From: Otatea glauca
Taxonomy: Eukaryota; Streptophyta; Magnoliopsida; Poales; Poaceae
Direction: 5' to 3'
Assembly (NCBI GenBank): GCA_036346275.1
Contig: CM070713.1
Location: 71,168,382-71,232,381 of the forward strand
Length of the DNA stretch: 64,000 nt
The number at the start of each line of letters is the position of its first letter. Position 1 is the stretch's first letter. Positions 1 to 11,238 of the stretch are shown here, one piece after another. The notes beneath the pieces were generated by a model. That model was not told the origin of the DNA and ran no database searches. It was given only the letters and a program-made list of their open reading frames with translations. The position numbers and the translations under genes are program-made.

Positions 1-1206
1 CTCAGAATTTCCTCTCCTGCGGGGGGCGGGGCGTGGAGAGGCCAATTTTGCACGGCGTGCTTGGCTACGACGGCAGGCTGGACACGTGATTACGGATGCA
101 CGGCGCGCTTCTGGTTCCCTCGTCAATAACTCGGCGGAGCTCCTCGACGTGGCGAACGACGAGATCCCGCGAGGCGAGTGGCAGTTCGTTCCTCCGCACG
201 CGGCCGTGCCACTTCAGGCGACCACGCCCTACGCTACGCCTGCATCTGCCCGTGCTCGATTCGGCTACGACTAGCGTGCCGCTCCACGGTTTCAGGAGGC
301 TGGAGAGGGGCTCTAACCGCGCGCAAGCACGGACCAGCAAGTGAGGAAATCTTCCACTTTCTGTTGGGCAGGACAATTTTCGAATTTGCAAAACTAACTA
401 GTCTAGTCTCCGATCACGAAATCAGCGACAGATGAGCTCGGTAGCAGTGTTGACCATTTTTACTTCGGTAGGCTAGGCGAGGTGATTAATTAAGTAATGC
501 ATTAATTGATTGATTGATTAATTAAAGTGGTTAATTAAGAGATTAATTAATTGGTTTGATGTGCACATTCCTACCGAGAAGGGGAGCTCTGGCTGAAACC
601 TCCAATGACTTGCCGCTCTACTGTATAGGAGCGTTGCTGCATCTTCCGTGGTTAAAAATAAAATTATTTTGTAAGTTTATTTGGAAGAGGATTAAATTAA
701 AAAATGTGTCGAGCGGCTAGAAATGTGAAGACTTCGCGAGTGAGAGGCATTGATGACGGTGTTCATATCACCGGCGGAGAGGCTCGTTACGTTGCTTAGG
801 CGGGGAGGACGTGACGGGAGAAGACTTTGGGGTGTGTTCTGAGAAGCCAAATCGGGCTCAACGCGTGCGAGGCTCATAGCCCCCGCGTTACTCCTATATA
901 GTCTGTTCACATGAACTTTGATAGTATTGACTAAATTTGATAAACATTTGGTTTGCTATCAAATTTTAGTAAGATTTTTTTCTCCCTTAGTCTTGCTAAT
1001 CTTTGACTAAAAGATTGGTAACCAATTTGGTGACCAAATTTTGATGTCACCTAATTTTAGTAAGATTTTATGAGTCAAATTTATCATTAAACTAAATAGA
1101 TCCAAACTCTGTGCAAGTTCTATGAAGAGCGAAAACGGGGGCGGGGCATTCCCCAGTGAAACGCGCCCATCCCGAGATAGGAAATCCTCCATTCCCGTCC
1201 ATGACC
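1..1206. other. Intergenic, no gene recognised
   Basis: Short open frames on both strands at about 65-435 overlap each other, match no family I know and have no supporting splice or promoter signals. About 480-560 is a run of TTAATTAA/TGATTGATT-like repeats. From about 900 to 1120 the DNA is AT-rich. I see no gene here. Confidence 0.5.
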
Positions 1207-1721
1207 TCAGAGCATCTCCAAAAAGACTCTCCAAAACCCACTCTCTAAAAGCCAGATTTAGAGAACTCTCCAAAAAAAATGCCTCTCCATATCTCCTCCC
1301 TCTCCAACAACACTCCATATCACTCTCTCTATTTTCTCTCCTATATTCTAATCATATTCCACATAACAGTCATAACAACAATCTTTTTTTACTGGTTAAT
1401 TCAAACGGCTATATTTGAATACAGGAATATGAAAATTGAAATTTATTTTGACGACCACATTGTAACGGTTATATTTGAACGTGGGAATTTTAAATTTGAA
1501 TTTTTCTGTAAAGGTCATGTTGTAATGGTCATTATTAAAATTATTGTACGGAGTAAGTCATGTCCTAACGGTCATCGCAACAGCTATATTAAAACGGCCA
1601 CCTTAACGGCTATATTCTAACGATAATCTTACCTGCTACATTATTATTGTCTATATATACATACCCATTTGCAGTTTGAAGTCTGGCACGTTTCTTGTTG
1701 TTCACTACCTACAATATCTCA

Positions 1722-3086
1722 ATGAGTCGTCGAAACTTAGTCTCACGATGTCTCTCAGACGACGAGGAGTCTGACAAGAATAATGAATACGTATTTCTTC
1801 TTACAACAGGATATCTAACACATATGGAAGATCAGGGTGTCAATCTTCCACGCCATGGCGGTTCTACTCCTGGCCATCAAGTCGTTCATCGCAATAGACA
1901 AGAAGGACATGCTAGACTGTTCTAGGACTATTTTGCTGATCCTCCTATCTATGGCCCGACCTTCTTTCGGCGCAGGTTTGGAATTATTCATTATTTATTT
2001 CTTGGCATATTATGTTGATCGTAATGTCTATGGCTCAACCTTCTTGTCGACATAGGTTTCGAATCAATCGTCTTCTATTTCTTCGCATATTGCATGCTGT
2101 ACAAGCGCATGATAATTATTTCGTTCAGAAGAGGAATTGTGCTGGAATTCTTGGGTTATCTTCTTTGCAAAGATAACCGAAGATTTCGGATGCTAGCCTC
2201 TGGCGTAGCAGCAGATGCTATTGATGATTATGTGCGAATTGGAGAAAGTATCGCTCTGAGAGCCCGAGAAAGTTTGTGAAAGCTATTATTGAAATCTTTG
2301 GAGATGAGTATTTGAGATCTCCAAATGAGAATGATACTGCCAGATTACTTACAATTGGTGAGGATAGAGGTTTTCCGGGAATGCTAGGGAGCATAGATTG
2401 CATGCACTGGAAGTGGAAAAATTACCTGCTGACATGGCAAGGCAGTATATCTTGGTCATGTTCACGAGCCAACAATCATTCTCGAAGCCGTTGCATCGCA
2501 AGATCTTGGGATATGGCATGCTTTTTTGGTTTACTGTGGTCTCATAATGATATTAATGTTCTTCATCGGTCCCCTCTTTGCTAAGTTAGCTGAAGGGCAA
2601 GCTTCAGAAGTGAATTATACCGTGAACGGTCACAACTACACAATGGGATACTATCTTGCAGATGGCATATATCCTTCATGGGCAACATTTGTCAAGACAA
2701 TACCAGCTCCCCAAGGGAATAAGAAAAAACATTTTGCGGAAACTCAAGAAGCAGATAGGAAGGATGTGGAACGAGCATTTGGAGTTTTACAAGCTCGTTT
2801 TGCAATTGTTCGTGGACTAGCTCGTTTTTGGTATCAAGAAACACTTCGAGATATCATGACAGCATGTATCATCATGCATAACATGATAATTGAAGATGAG
2901 CGGGATGGAGGTCCAGTTGATTACAATTACGAAGCAATGGGAGAAAATATTGCAGTCTCGCATGAACGAATACCTGAGCTTTCTGAGTTCATTCAAACTC
3001 ATCAATCTATCAGAAATAGAAAAGCTCACTTTCAGCTTCAAGAAGATCTAGTCGAGCACTTATGGCACCATTATGGAGGGATGTAG
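1722..3086 (+). pseudogene. Harbinger-type (HARBI1-like) transposase, frameshifted
   Basis: Read across frames, this matches plant PIF/Harbinger transposases. An N-terminal part has GSTPGHQVVHRNRQEGHARLF followed, after a TAG at about 1923, by DYFADPPIYGPTFFRRRFG. Then comes GMLGSIDCMHWKWKN (first catalytic Asp), SHNDINVLHRSP (second Asp), GYYLADGIYPSWATFVKTI and RKDVERAFGVLQARFAIVRG (catalytic Glu). The family enzyme cuts and rejoins element ends in the nucleus. The frame shifts near 2265, 2440, 2510 and 2570, so no full protein can be made. A 70-bp block around the FFRRRF segment is partly duplicated (1951-2018 and 2029-2100). The last 186 codons (2526-3086) are one open frame. It is convergent with the Myb-like gene, as in active relatives. 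Confidence 0.85.
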
Positions 3087-3268
3087 TCAAGCGCTAGTTT
3101 AATGTTTCTGCACTTCAACTACAATGTACTAGTTTATGCACTTCAACTATAATGTACTAGTTTATGCACTTTAACTATTTGAATGCGAGAAATTTAAATC
3201 CGAAATAATGCATACATATATTGTAGCACATCATGGTTTAGTAGCACAAAAGTTTGCAACAAATTAGT

Positions 3269-4359
3269 TCATACATCATAAGAGTGCTCAACCGGACCTA
3301 TTACATCTTCGAGCGATGATATCATTCTGCAAGGACGAGTAGTATTGTTGTTGTGGCCACTCAAGCGACTAGTGTCGACGCTCATAATTCTCTCTTCTTC
3401 CATCATTCTCTTCAATTCAAGCTCATTTTTTCTTATCTCAATCTTTTCTTTCTCTTGAGCAATCCTCTCCTGTTCTTGCGCAAATGCTCGTTCGTACCGC
3501 TCTTCCTTCTTCTGCTCTTTCATAATCTCCATTTCTTTCGTCTCTTTCCTAAAGTTTTCCAGTGCTTCGATGTAGAGTGAACTTGTTGGACCACTCTCAA
3601 CTGAAGCGTTACCGCGGCGTAACCGCTCTTTCTCGGCCTTCCTACCAACAGGCCTTCTGAGCACATCAGCTTCTGCAGTAGGAGCATCTTCGTGAAAATG
3701 GCTTGCATTAAAGCTAACAGGACTGGAACTACCCGGAGAAGCATTGGATGATGTCTTCTGCTTTTTCTGAGATAAATGATCAGTCCACTTTGGATGGTGT
3801 TGTAATACTTTCCAGCAATGCAAGTATGTAAATAATCGCCCTTCTTCTTCTTGGTACAAAGCTTTAGCATGGACAATCTGCAGAAGCACAGGTACCTTAT
3901 TAACAAGGGCACACATGTGAAGCTAATAAAAAAAGAATATGTACCAACCTTATCCTGCTCTGTTATCCCACTTTGTCTTCTACGCTCAATGCGGTTATAG
4001 CATCCACAAAACTTGTTGACATGTTCTTGGATAGATGACCATCGGTGCATAAGTGAATTATGACTACGCTCAGAAAAGAAATTTTTGTTCTCATGGAAGT
4101 AATCATGTATTCTACTCCAATATGTGGCACGAGTTTGTTAGGTCCCTTGCACTGGATCCAAGCTAACATTCAGCCATGCCGACACCAACATGTTGTCTTC
4201 ATTCTCTGAAATTTTTTTGGACCTTTTATTGTGAGCTCTCGGCTGAGGACTGGAGTGGTCAACCGGAGAAGGTTGCTCTCCAATTGGGCTTTCATCCCAA
4301 GGTATTTCACTTCCCCCCTCACGCAACAGACGAGCATAGAAGTCATCCATATTGCACAA
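3269..4359 (-). pseudogene. Harbinger ORF1: Myb/SANT-like DNA-binding protein, one in-frame stop
   Basis: Two exons fit: 4359-3949 and 3877-3269, with a GT-AG intron (donor GTTGGT, acceptor CTGCAG) that keeps frame, giving 340 codons. The first exon carries the SANT/trihelix-like region (SENEDNMLVSAWLNVSLDP, then YWSRIHDYFHENK and RSHNSLMHRWSSIQEHVNKF) typical of the accessory protein of PIF/Harbinger elements, which in this family binds element ends and helps bring the transposase into the nucleus. The second exon has a Ser/Pro linker and a highly charged coiled coil (KEEKIEIRKNELELKRMM region). The only defect seen is a TAA at 4138-4140 inside the SANT domain. A second start, 3 codons downstream, is equally possible. 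Confidence 0.8.
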
Positions 4360-4481
4360 GCTGTAGACATCAATACTTCATTAAGCACAAATACGTAGCA
4401 ACACATGTAATAAGCAAAACACATGTCAACAGAAAGCTCAAAGAAGCAAGTTCGCAAGCAACCTGGATACCAGCTGCAACT

Positions 4482-4588
4482 GCTCGTTCACGCCGGACCA
4501 CTTGGAAGTAGTCCGGCGCAAAAGGCTCATTCACGCCGGACCACTTGGAAGTAGTCTGGCGCAAAGGCTCAGTTCACGTCGGACTAGT
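4482..4588. repeat. 43-bp tandem repeat, about 2.5 copies
   Basis: The block GCTC.TTCACGCCGGACCACTTGGAAGTAGTCCGGCGCAAAAG starts at 4482, 4525 and 4567. Each unit holds a CCGGACnnn/GTCCGG-type inverted repeat. It lies just upstream of the Myb-like gene inside Harbinger copy 1, so it may be part of that gene's promoter or a protein-binding array. A second short direct repeat (TATTTTCACTTACTGGTATC) occurs at about 4643 and 4683. Confidence 0.7.
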
Positions 4589-5752
4589 TCCAATATGAAT
4601 CCCCCTCAAACATATAAATACTGTTATAAGGTACCAACTAGTATTTTCACTTACTGGTATCTATATATCCACCATAATCAGGTATTTTCACTTACTGGTA
4701 TCTTGATATTGCAAGAAAAGTGTATTACGGTGCAGAAACAGATTTGGTACTAAAGCTTATATTCTGTAGCAATCAAATTCCATGCATATAAATTTTGATC
4801 AATCAACCCGAATTGATGAAATGAGACATCACTGTGCTTATTGAAACTTTCCAGAAACAGACCACAATTCCAAAATGAATGAAGATAGCTAGTAACCATG
4901 TGAGGGAGGGAAGTATCACAGACGTTTACCTTTCTTGTTGCCCAAAATCCAGATTCTTGCAAAGGGAAGTTGGAGGTGGAGTCTGCGTAGAAATGGAAGT
5001 CTACAAGCTACTACAAGGCAAAGGAAAATAAAACAACCACATATAAGTGCAAGCCCAAATCAAGCTAGTTCACAATTTCACCATTCACAACCACAATATC
5101 ACAATGATGCGAAACTAACATTTGTGTTAGTTACGAAATGAGATTTGTTCGCTTTACACCTATAAGGGAATTAAATGTAAACCAAACAAAACAATTGTCG
5201 CTTTCTTAAGCATTAAGGAGAAATCATTGTTCTATCAGCTTTATTGAATGTTTCAATTTCCAAGCTTAAGCAAATGTGCTGCTATAACAATTCTAGGTCT
5301 GAACATTCCAGTATGATTTTTGCAAGAAGGGAATTCTCCTATTGCACATGGATTTAGATTTATAATGCAGAGGACTGAAGACAACAAGATCCAACAGGAT
5401 GCCATACACAGCCAGATCGAATCAAACTGAACTGGGCTTTGAGATCGAGGGGATGGAGCTGGTTTTACCGAGCAAGGTAGTGGCGGGGGCGGCGACTTGG
5501 GGATCTCCGCTCTGCTTGCTGCCGAACGCGAGAGCAACTCCAGCCGGTGTCCCTGCGGTCGCGCGAAGGAACGAGCCGTTGTGCCTCGCTGGGATAGCGA
5601 GCGGAGAGGGACTCGCCAAATATAGCGATTCTCTCTCCGCTCGCGAGATTTGGAGAGGAAGATGGCGACTCTTTTGGAGCTCGTTACTGGCTGCGAATCG
5701 GTAAAAGATGGAAACGGGGAGTTGGATAGAGATGCTTTTGGAGTTGCTATCA

Positions 5753-6565
5753 GGTGCTACTTTCTTCTGTTTCCCACCCCCATCGGGGCATGGGGGCCGC
5801 TGGGCCCCACACCCGAGACCATGTGACAGCATGATACATGTAACAGCGAGCAAACAACACCAATAACATGACCAAATCAGCGAGAAAAAAATGAACAAGA
5901 ATATTACAAATAGAGGATTTATACACAATATAGCAGTGCTAATCATACCTCTATTATTGTTAGAAGAATTCCCGGCCTGAGAACGGTTTGAGCCGGCTCG
6001 AGCCGAGTCGATTCGCCAAATCTCCTCAAAAAAAGAATATTATGTTTAGGTCCTTCTGATCATTTTTTTATGAAGAGGAGGATCCCAAATAAATACAGAA
6101 AAATTAATTACGTTTAGATCATTTTTGCCCTTTTTTTGCAAAAAGGACCATTCATTTATCAAACAAATGACAAAAAATATAATTACGTTTAGATCGTCTT
6201 TGCCGCTTTTTACAAAAAGGGCCTTTCGTTTATGTGAAATCGCAGATTCTTTGTGAGAGGACCCCGAATAAATATGAAAAAATATTTTTTATACACATAT
6301 AAAAACAATGACCGTGACGTGGCACACCGCGCAGACATTCCTAGTTTATACAAATAATGTCTAGATCTAATAATATTTGGCACTTAGATGTTAGATGTCT
6401 AGATATGCACTTCTAGTCTAGATCTGCAGTTTTGTGCTTCGGTGAGGAGGATGAGTTGACTTATCGGTGAAAAGGAGGCGGCCTGTGTCAGCTGTTGGGG
6501 AGAGAGAACTGAGGCCAGATTTGTCTTGAGCGTCGGATGATACTTGGAAGCTAGGGTGTGGGGTG
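5753..6565. other. Intergenic, weak direct repeats
   Basis: No gene recognised. Between about 6085 and 6240 an ATTACGTTTAGATC...CTTTTT.CAAAAAGG block occurs twice, imperfectly. The right end of this stretch is the Copia target site. Confidence 0.45.
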
Positions 6566-6570
6566 GGGGT

Positions 6571-6796
6571 TGTTGGGAAACCTGATGGCCCATTGAAGGC
6601 CCATGCTGTTCCCTTTGCCGAAACCCTAGGTGAGCGCTATAAAAGGAGGAGGGGGTCCCCCCTATGTACAAGCAATCATTAGCAATAAAAGAATTCCGCT
6701 GTTGCTCTCCCTAAACACGTGTCTCTCTCTCTTTCTGTTCTCCAATTCAGATCTGTTCGGGAACCCCGGACTATTCGATAGCGAGGTTTCTTAACA
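6571..6796 (+). repeat. Copia 5' LTR
   Basis: Runs TGTTGGG...TTAACA. It contains a TATA box (CTATAAAAGG, about 6636-6645) and an AATAAA signal (about 6683), followed by a CT-rich segment. The next bases, CGTTATCAGCAC, are where a primer-binding site is expected. Confidence 0.9.
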
Positions 6797-6916
6797 CGTT
6801 ATCAGCACAAAAATGCCCTAAGGAAAGAAGGGAGCGGTTGAGACTGCATCGGAAAGAAGCCAACGGAAAAGGCAATTCGGACTTGAACCTTCCATCGCAG
6901 AAGTCGCGGAAATAAT

Positions 6917-8761
6917 GTGTGCGCACACATAGGCGATGAAAAACTAAATGAACTTGCTCCTGCGATAGGGAATAGCAGTGAAGAGCAAGTAGAAGTGCAT
7001 GAAGCACCCCATGAAGAAATGGCCATAAACTTTGTAATAACAGGAGAATCCCTGAATAGAGCAACAGCCAACGTTGATGCATACTTTGCAAAGAAGATTG
7101 CCTCGATCATTGATCATGATCCCGAGCCTGCATCTCCGCAGAGTGCAAGAAAAGGCTAGATTGGGAAGAATGGAAAAGGGCAATCACTGCAGAGTTAGTC
7201 TCTCTGAACAAGAGAGAGGTGTTTGGGCCCGTATGCCGCACACCTTCCCATATAAACCCCGTAGGTCACAAATGGGTCTTTGTTCGGAAGAGAAATGAAA
7301 ACAACGAAGTTGTAAGGTACAAGACAAGGCTCGTAGCTCAAGGTTTCACTCAACGTCCTGGAGTTGATTATGAAGAAACCTATTCTCCGGTCATGAGAGG
7401 AATTACCTTTAGATATTTAATCTCAATGGCAGTCAACTTGAAGTTGAGAATGAAGCTAATGGATGTTGTCACAGCATATTGTATGGAAACTTGGATTCGG
7501 TGATATAAATGAAAGTACCGGAAGGAATCCCTATCCCGAACCAAGATGGAGCAAATAGAAACCTGTACAGTGTGAAATTGGAGAAGTCACTGTATGGGCT
7601 GAAGCAGTCAGGAAGAATGTGGTACAATCGCTTGAGTGACTTTCTCTGCAAGAAAGACTACACAAACAGTGAAGATTGTCCATGTGTGTTTATACAGCGA
7701 TCCCCGAATGGATTCTGTATAATCTCCGTCTATGTAGATGACTTGAACATCATTGGGACGGATGAAGAAATTGAAGAAGCATGCTCATACTTGAAGTCTG
7801 AGTTTGAAATGAAGGATTTGGGTAAAACCAAGTTTTGTTTAGGCTTGCAGCTTGAACATGTCCAAGGAGGAATCTTGGTACACCAACCAACCTACACGCA
7901 GAAAGTGTTGGAAAGGTTTGGTTTTGAAAAAGCATATCCTGCAAAGACTCTAATGGTCGGAAGGTCACTCCAAGCAGACCTAGACCCATACAAACCTAGA
8001 GAAGAGGGGGGGGGGAGTTCTGGGAGCAGAATTCCCATATCTGAGTGCAATTGGAGCGCTCATGTACCTTGCGAATAGCACTAGGCCGGACATTGCGTTC
8101 GCTGTGAATTTGCTAGTTGATGCAGGCGTAACCCACCAAAAGGCATTGGAAAGGGATCAAGGACATCTTCCGTTACCTCCAAGGAAGCAAAGACCTTGGT
8201 CTATTTTTCAGAAGAGACAATGAATTGAATTTGGTTGGCAATGCCGATCTCGGGTATTTATCGGACCAGCATCTCGGCAAGTCCCAAATCGCTATGTTTT
8301 CCTATGTGGAGGAACAAACAATTTCTTGGAAGTCGTCTAAGCAGACTCTTGTCTCGACGTCGACAAACCACTCGGAAATCATTGCTTTGTATGAAGCATC
8401 TCGTGAATGTGCATGGCTCCGAAGAATGGTTCACCACATCCAGAAGTCATGTGGCTTGAACATTGAGCAAACTCCCACGATAATTTATGAAGATAATGCA
8501 GCTTGTGTTGCTCAAGCACAGATGGGTTATGTGAAGAGCAATCTCACGAAGCATATCAACCCCAAGTTCTTCTATGCTCATGAATTGCATAAGATGAACG
8601 AGATTAAGATATTGCATACTAAGTCATGTGAAAATCTTGCGGATTTGTTCACTAAATCACTCCCAGCATCTACCTTTGAAAGGTGCGTAAAAGGAATTGG
8701 GATGATGAGACTTAGAGAAGTGCAGATTTCAGGGGGAGATATTTCACATACTCTCACATAA
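6917..8761 (+). pseudogene. Copia reverse transcriptase and RNase H remnant
   Basis: Across frames the sequence reads as the end of a Copia polyprotein. The reverse transcriptase begins about 7180 (WKRAITAEL, then HKWVFVRKRNENNEVVRYKTRLVAQG and GVDYEETYSPVM). The catalytic box YVDDLNIIG is intact at about 7731-7757, followed by KDLGKTKFCLGLQ. RNase H follows from about 8240 and ends with SKQTLVSTSTNHSEI, YEDNAACVAQAQ and ENLADLFTKSLP. Frameshifts or stops lie near 7140, 7505 and 8010 (a ten-G run) and about 8130. The missing upstream domains and these breaks make it non-coding, although the RNase H part alone is open for 178 codons. Confidence 0.9.
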
Positions 8762-9007
8762 ATCTCGAAGATGAATTATGAATACCCAACATGAATCTCG
8801 AAGATTAGCAATTGAAGTTGGGAGAATTGTACTCTTTTTCCTTAGCAAGTTTTTCATGAAGTTTTCTTGCATAAGGTTTTAACGAGGCAATTCGTGCAAC
8901 ATAGTAAGCGTATGCTATGTACTCTTTCTGCAAGTATTTTTCCCACTGGGTTTTTCTGGAGTTTTAATGAGACATATGCATCTCGCGGCAAAGGGCCTAA
9001 GGGGGAG

Positions 9008-9234
9008 TGTTGGGAAACCTGATGGCCCATTGAAGGCCCATGCTGTTCCCTTTGCCGAAACCCTAGGTGAGCACTATAAAAGGAGGAGGGGGGTCCCCCT
9101 TATGTACAAGCAATCATTAGCAATAAAAGAATTCCGTTGTTGCTCTCCCTAAACACGTGTCTCTCTCTCTTTCTGTTCTCCAATTCAGATATGTTCGGGA
9201 ACCCCGGACTATTCGATAGCGAGGTTCCTTAACA
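9008..9234 (+). repeat. Copia 3' LTR
   Basis: Direct copy of 6571-6796 with about five substitutions and one extra G. It is followed by the target duplication GGGGT. Confidence 0.92.
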
Positions 9235-9239
9235 GGGGT

Positions 9240-10715
9240 GTCAGTGTCAACTGCGCAAGGTTCAAAAAACCGCCCAAATCTCGCCTGAGATTTTTGATTT
9301 CGATCAAGGACGGGATCTAAAATCCTGATCAGGTAAAAAGAATTGATTTTTTTTAATTACTACAGTATTTCAGAAATTTTGAATCTCGGGTTTTTTTACC
9401 GGTTTTTGACTTTTTATAGCTGGATTTGACCAGATTTGGTCCAATAACCCTTAAGAAGTCATCTTTTATGAAAATTTGTTGAAAAACCGATTTTTTGAGA
9501 AGTTTTAGAATTTCAACGAAAACACTGTCAGATTTTTATAAAATTTTAAAAGCTTGATCACGATCTAAAACTTTTATGGTACTATATTTATTAGTGTAGG
9601 ATCATACATAAAATTTTCAAAATAATTGAACTTCATTTATTATCTTTAAAAATTCAAAAACAGAATGAACATAATTGGGACAGTAACCTTGTCAGAATTT
9701 TATAAATTTTTTAGAGTGTGATAATGATCCAAAATTTTTATGAGAGCTTAATAATTTCCTCATTACTATCATCTAAAATCTTCAAAAAAAATTTAAATTT
9801 TTTTTTGCTCAATCAAATCTATGTAAATATTGAACTTTATTTGTTTTATTTCAAAAATCAAAAACAGAAAGAACATAAATGGTACAGTGCCCTTGTAAGA
9901 ATTTTATAAATTCACTGGAGTGTGATCTTGATTCTAAATTTTTATGAGATCTTATGCATTTCCTTAGAACTCTTCTATAAAATGTTCAAAAATTCTAAAC
10001 CTTTTTTGTTTGCTGAAGAAAATCTATGTATTGATCATTAAGCTTTTATCACGACGTAGCACTCTGAGAATTTTTTAAAATTATTGAAGCTTAATCATCA
10101 TATTAAATTTTATAGAAACTTTAATGATACATCAAGACCATCCATAAAATTTCAAAATTTTCTAACGTGGGTTGAACTAATTTTCATTTGGTTGAAGTTT
10201 GTCGATAAGGCTTTTATCATGACGGTAACACTGTCTAAATTTTTAAAAATTCATGAAGCTTAATAATCATCTGAAAATTTTGTGGGAACATTATTGATTC
10301 TTTATAGCCATGCAATTTTTTAAAAAAATTTATAACGTGGTTTGTTCAATTTTTCATTCGGTTCAAACTTGGCAATCAGAGTTTTATCAGGACAGTAGCA
10401 ATGTTCTAATTTTTAAAACATTCTTTAGATTATATGTCATCTGAAATTTTTATGGGAATATCACTGATGTGTTATGAACCTCCACAAAAAAATTAATTTT
10501 TTTTGACATCGTTTGAGCTATTTTTCGCTGAAATCTCGCTGAGATTTCAGGAATTCCGCCCAAAATTTTGGTTTTCTCGGTGAAAAAAAACCGGATTTGA
10601 ATTTGTTTTCTATTTTATTCGAAATTTGTTCAAAATTTCAAGATTTCGGATTTTGGCTATCTCCAGGATAATATACGAAAACGAGATTTCAAACATTGGT
10701 CAGTGCTTTGAGCCA
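9240..10715. repeat. AT-rich degenerate tandem repeat block, probable transposon
   Basis: Roughly five diverged units of about 170-200 bp follow one another from about 9500 to 10500, each with a motif like ACAGTnnCnnTGTCnnAATTTTTAAAA, then GAAGCTTAATnATCAT and CATnAAATTTTCAAAA. The outer edges resemble each other inverted: CAAGGTTCAAAA near 9260 and, read backward, CAATGTTTGAAATC near 10700. The same edge motif occurs at 13.4-14.7 kb and near 56.4 kb, so this looks like one member of an AT-rich element family. No gene is present; open frames here are low-complexity. Confidence 0.5.
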
Positions 10716-11238
10716 ATAGAGGACAGGGGACGGTTGGGGTTGAAGATGGAGGGCGGCGCTGTGGAGTCGAGCCATCGATGGTCCGAGGTCGGGAAGCGTC
10801 GAGCTTGGAGGTTGTGCAGGGTTGTGCGAAGGTAAGGAGCTCCAAGACAAGCTGCAGCCGACAGTAGCTATCGGCGAGGGATGGGCAAGTGTAGGATGGG
10901 TGAGTGGCGGCGGCTGTTGGGGAGAAGAGGGTTGACGGGGAGTGGCGGAATGCCCTGGCCCACTTCCCCGATCGAGATTTATTTTTGCCAATAATATCCC
11001 CGTGGGGACTGGGGAGAGAATTCCCCATTCCTACCGCTTTAATAGCGGAATTTCTTTGTAGAAAATAGAAAATGCGGCTCCATTTATATTCTAAAGGGAA
11101 CTCAAATTTGCCAAAACTTGTTTTAAGCCAAGTATTCGTGCTCGGGATAAAAAACATACCAATCCTCCTATTTATGAGTCGGGACTAGCTTGCACAGTCT
11201 TGAACTTTATGGAGTTTCAATCATCTGAATTTATAGTT
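10716..11238. other. Intergenic, no gene recognised
   Basis: GC-rich at the left (overlapping frames on both strands at about 10690-11000), without a recognisable protein signature. Confidence 0.4.

Larger units (their letters stand above)
1210..5749 (+). mobile_element. PIF/Harbinger DNA transposon, copy 1 (decayed, two-gene)
   Basis: The left end reads GAGCATCTCC and the reverse complement of the right end reads TAGCAACTCC, agreeing at 8 of 10 positions and followed by similar CTCC-rich sub-terminal DNA. TCA flanks both ends (1207-1209 and 5750-5752), fitting the 3-bp duplications of this superfamily, although TWA is the usual form. Inside are the two genes expected of PIF/Harbinger elements in convergent order: a DDE transposase on + and a Myb/SANT-like protein on -. 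The right sub-terminal 300 bp is GC-rich. The same termini and internal blocks recur inverted at 58.5-63.4 kb, which supports the element boundaries. Exact ends are inferred by eye. Confidence 0.72.
6571..9234 (+). mobile_element. Ty1/Copia LTR retrotransposon, internally deleted
   Basis: Two LTRs (6571-6796 and 9008-9234) begin TGTTGGG and end TTAACA, and the whole is flanked by a perfect 5-bp duplication GGGGT (6566-6570 and 9235-9239). A polypurine tract (AAGGGGGAG) ends at 9007, directly before the 3' LTR. The interior is only about 2.2 kb: gag, protease and integrase are missing, and the leader runs straight into the linker before reverse transcriptase. The LTRs differ by about five substitutions and one 1-bp indel over 226 bp as counted by eye, so insertion was recent in grass terms. 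The element cannot mobilise itself but could use a related helper. Confidence 0.93.

Noticed and set aside
65..435. Overlapping frames of 62-108 codons on both strands
   Set aside because: They are mutually exclusive, have no family signature or splice/promoter support, and reflect GC-rich base composition.
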